From Microbacterium hydrocarbonoxydans (lineage in GTDB: Bacteria > Actinomycetota > Actinomycetes > Actinomycetales > Microbacteriaceae), in assembly GCF_900105205.1 (NCBI RefSeq), contig NZ_FNSQ01000003.1, positions 1 through 9,870 of the forward strand: a stretch of 9,870 nucleotides of DNA, written 5' to 3'. Shown piece by piece: positions 7,974 to 9,870 of the stretch (positions are counted from its first letter, which is position 1; every line of letters begins with the position of its first letter). The notes beneath the pieces were generated by a model, which saw only the letters and a list, made by a program, of their open reading frames with translations, did no database searches and was not told where the DNA came from. Made by a program: the position numbers and the translations under genes.

Positions 7974-8015
7974 CACGGCGCCGTGAGCGCTCGATCTCTA
8001 AGAAGGTTCTCGTCG

Positions 8016-8933
8016 ATGACGACTCAAGATTCCACCGCCCTGGCGGACCACGGCATCCGCCGGCACGAGAAGCGCGACTGGAGAGGATGGGCCTTCGTCG
8101 GCCGTTCATGGTCGTCTTCGCGCTGGTGTTCCTGACACCGCTCGCCTACGCGCTCTACCTCAGCTTCTTCCAGGAGAAGCTGATCGGCGGCACCGCGTTC
8201 GTCGGGTTCGACAACTACGTCCGCGCGCTCACCGACCCGCAGTTCTGGGAGGCGTTCGGCCGCGTCGTGCTCTTCCTCGTCGTCCAGGTGCCGATCATTG
8301 CTCGCCCTCGCCCTCGCCGCGGCGCTCGCGCTGGACAGCGCCCGGCTGCGCGCGGAGCATCCTTCTTCCGGATCCTCATCTTCCTGCCGTACGCGGTGCC
8401 CGCGGTCGTCGCGGTGCTCATGTGGGGATCATCTACGGCGACCAGTTCGGTCTCACCTCGAACTTCAACGACTTCCTCGGCAGCGACCTCATCACCCCGT
8501 TCGCCGCGAGTGGATCCTCGTCTCGATCGGCAACATCGTGACCTGGCAGTTCGTCGGCTACAACATGCTGATCTTCTACTCCTCGCTGAAGACGATCCCC
8601 ACCGACATGTACGAGGCGGCGTCGCTCGACGGCGCCGGGGCCTGGCGCACGATCTTCTCGATCAAGATCCCCTCGGTGCGCGGTGCCCTCGTGATCGCCA
8701 CGATCTTCTCGATCATCGGCAGCTTCCAGCTCTTCAACGAGCCCAACATCCTGCGCCCGCTGGCCCGAACGTGATCACGACGTACTTCACGCCGAACATG
8801 TACGCCTACAACCTGTCGTTCGCAGGTCAGCAGTTTCAACTACGCCGCCACGATCGCCATCATCATGGGCGTCATCACCGCGGTGATCGCCTACGTCGTG
8901 CAACTGCGCGGCTCGAAGTCGGAGGTGCGCTGA
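8016..8933 (+). CDS. Carbohydrate ABC transporter permease, MalF/UgpA type (right copy, frameshifted)
   Basis: Mirror copy of 1395-2309, with the same ATG and AGAAGG ribosome binding site. It differs by losses near 8103, 8429 and 8764 and gains near 8300 (one base), 8347 (two bases) and 8838 (one base). It also shares with the left arm the missing base in 8502-8508, where TPFA should run into REWILVSIGNIV. Gains and losses cancel, so the raw length is already 918 nt although the frame is broken several times. It has the bases lost in the left copy near the EAA loop, giving EAASLDGAGAWRTIFSIKIP in one frame. Confidence 0.92.
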
Positions 8934-8934
8934 C

Positions 8935-9817
8935 ATGGCACTCCCCTCGCCCGCCCTCGGCAGAAGCGCCACGACCCGATGAATCCGCGCAAGTCCAAGA
9001 TCCTGCTGATCGTGATGGTCGTGTACGCGCTGTACACGCTCGTGCCGCTGGTCTGGCTGCTGTTCAGCTCGACCAAGACCAGTCGGGCCTGTTCAGCTCC
9101 TTCGGTCTCTGGTTCTCGGACGACTTCGCGTTCATCGACACCTCGTCGAGACCTTCTCGTACCAGGACGGCATCTTCCTGCGCTGGCTCGGCAACACGCT
9201 GCTCTACGTGGTGGTGGGCGCCGGCGGCGCGACACTGCTGGCGACGATGGCCGGCTACGGCCTGGCGAAGTACGCTTCCCCGGGCGCCGCGCGGTGTTCG
9301 CCGTCGTCCTCGGCGCGGTGGCCGTGCCGCACCGCGCTCGCCGTGCCGACCTTCCTTGCTCTTCAGCGAGCTGGGGCTGACCAATACACCCTGGGCCGTG
9401 ATCATCCCGTCGCTGATCAGCCCGTTCGGTCTGTACCTGATCTGGGTGTTCGCCTCGGAGTCCGTGCCGACCGAGCTGCTGGAGGGCCGCACGCATCGAC
9501 GGAGCCGGCGAGTTCCGCACGTTCTTCACGATCTCGATGCGGCTGCTCGCCCCCGGCATCGTGACGGTCACCCTGTTCACCGTGGTCGCCACCTGGAACA
9601 ACTACTTCCTGCCGCTGATCATGCTGTCCGACCCGACTGGTACCCGCTCACCGTGGGCTCAACCAGTGGAGCGCGCAGGCGATCGGCGCGGGATCGCAGC
9701 CGATCTACAACCTCGTGATCATGGGTCGCTGCTCACCATCATCCCGATCGTCATCGCCTTCCTGCTGCTGCAGAGGTTCTGGCAGTCAGGTCTCACCGCC
9801 GAAGCGTCAAGCAGTAG
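8935..9817 (+). CDS. Carbohydrate ABC transporter permease, MalG type (right copy, heavily frameshifted)
   Basis: Mirror copy of 505-1393. It starts one base after the MalF-type stop (8931-8933). Bases are lost near 8955, 9079, 9141, 9275, 9324-9330 (two), 9634, 9656, 9723 and 9800, and gained near 9357 and 9485. The net change of minus eight explains the raw 883 nt against the corrected 891 nt. Typical losses shorten runs of four G or C to three. Membrane segments are recognisable in pieces (KILLIVMVVYALYTLVPLVW; LTNTPWAVIIPSLISPFG in another frame). The stop TAG is at 9815-9817. Confidence 0.9.
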
Positions 9818-9870
9818 TTCCCGGCATCCCCCTCCGCACCGCCCGTCGGTCCGACGCTGGACCGCACCCC

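Larger units (their letters stand above)
5140..9870 (-). repeat. Right arm of the window-spanning inverted repeat
   Basis: This is the mirror copy of 452-5135, carrying the same genes in reverse order and orientation. From about 5540 outward it matches the left arm nearly perfectly apart from about two dozen small indels, most of them after 8000. From about 5140 to 5540 it is heavily corrupted, with many substitutions and insertions and a net gain of about 42 bases. Genes in this arm should not be counted as paralogues: corrected gene lengths equal those of the left arm, and I saw almost no base substitutions outside the corrupted part. Confidence 0.95.

Noticed and set aside
452..9870. A true biological palindrome: hairpin telomere, replication intermediate or amplified inverted duplication
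   Set aside because: Such structures are maintained with nearly identical arms and functional genes. Here both arms are full of frame-breaking indels and the turn is corrupted on one side only. I keep it as a minor alternative that read mapping could test.
1..9870. tRNA, rRNA, CRISPR array, riboswitch or toxin-antitoxin genes
   Set aside because: I looked on both strands and saw no cloverleaf, rRNA segment, regularly spaced repeats or other small gene apart from the operator repeats.

Overview
The window looks like chromosomal DNA of a high-GC actinobacterium. Microbacteriaceae (Microbacterium-like) is my best guess from protein style, strong G/C third-position bias and the LacI-type operators; this is inference, since there is no rRNA or marker gene.

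The dominant feature is that the window is one large imperfect inverted repeat. The left arm (about 452-5135) and the right arm (about 5140-9870) are reverse complements of each other. Paired coordinates sum to 10322-10327 over nearly the whole length, with the turn near 5140. The window therefore holds about 5 kb of unique information, read once on each strand: a carbohydrate uptake locus, its LacI-family regulator and a drug-efflux type MFS transporter.

Unique gene content, outward from the left end: the N-terminal part of a lipoprotein sugar-binding protein (minus, 1-437, not duplicated inside the window); MalG-type permease (505-1393, minus); MalF-type permease (1395-2309, minus); a divergent promoter region with two identical LacI-type operators (2352-2365, 2386-2399); a LacI-family repressor (2413-3458, plus); a convergent DHA2-type MFS transporter (3474 to the turn, minus). 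The right arm repeats MFS (to 6853), LacI (6869-7912), operators, MalF (8016-8933) and MalG (8935-9817) in mirror order, and stops just before the second sugar-binding protein gene would start.

Neither arm encodes an intact version of any of these genes. The arms differ mostly by single-base indels, often in short G or C runs, and the indels sit at different places in each arm. Combining the arms restores open frames, and corrected lengths agree exactly: 918 nt for MalF, 891 nt for MalG, 1047 nt for LacI. Just right of the turn (about 5140-5540) the copy is heavily corrupted. This is the expected signature of an uncorrected long read, or thin-coverage contig, that folded back onto its complementary strand. 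I regard the duplication as most likely an artefact and the underlying single-copy locus as real.

Functionally, the locus should import a sugar or oligosaccharide through a CUT1 ABC transporter with no ATPase gene in view (in many actinobacteria a shared MsiK-type ATPase serves such systems). The LacI protein probably represses the transporter, and perhaps itself, through operators lying over the -35 and -10 boxes. I found no novel biological system; the interest lies in the structure of the sequence and the operator arrangement.
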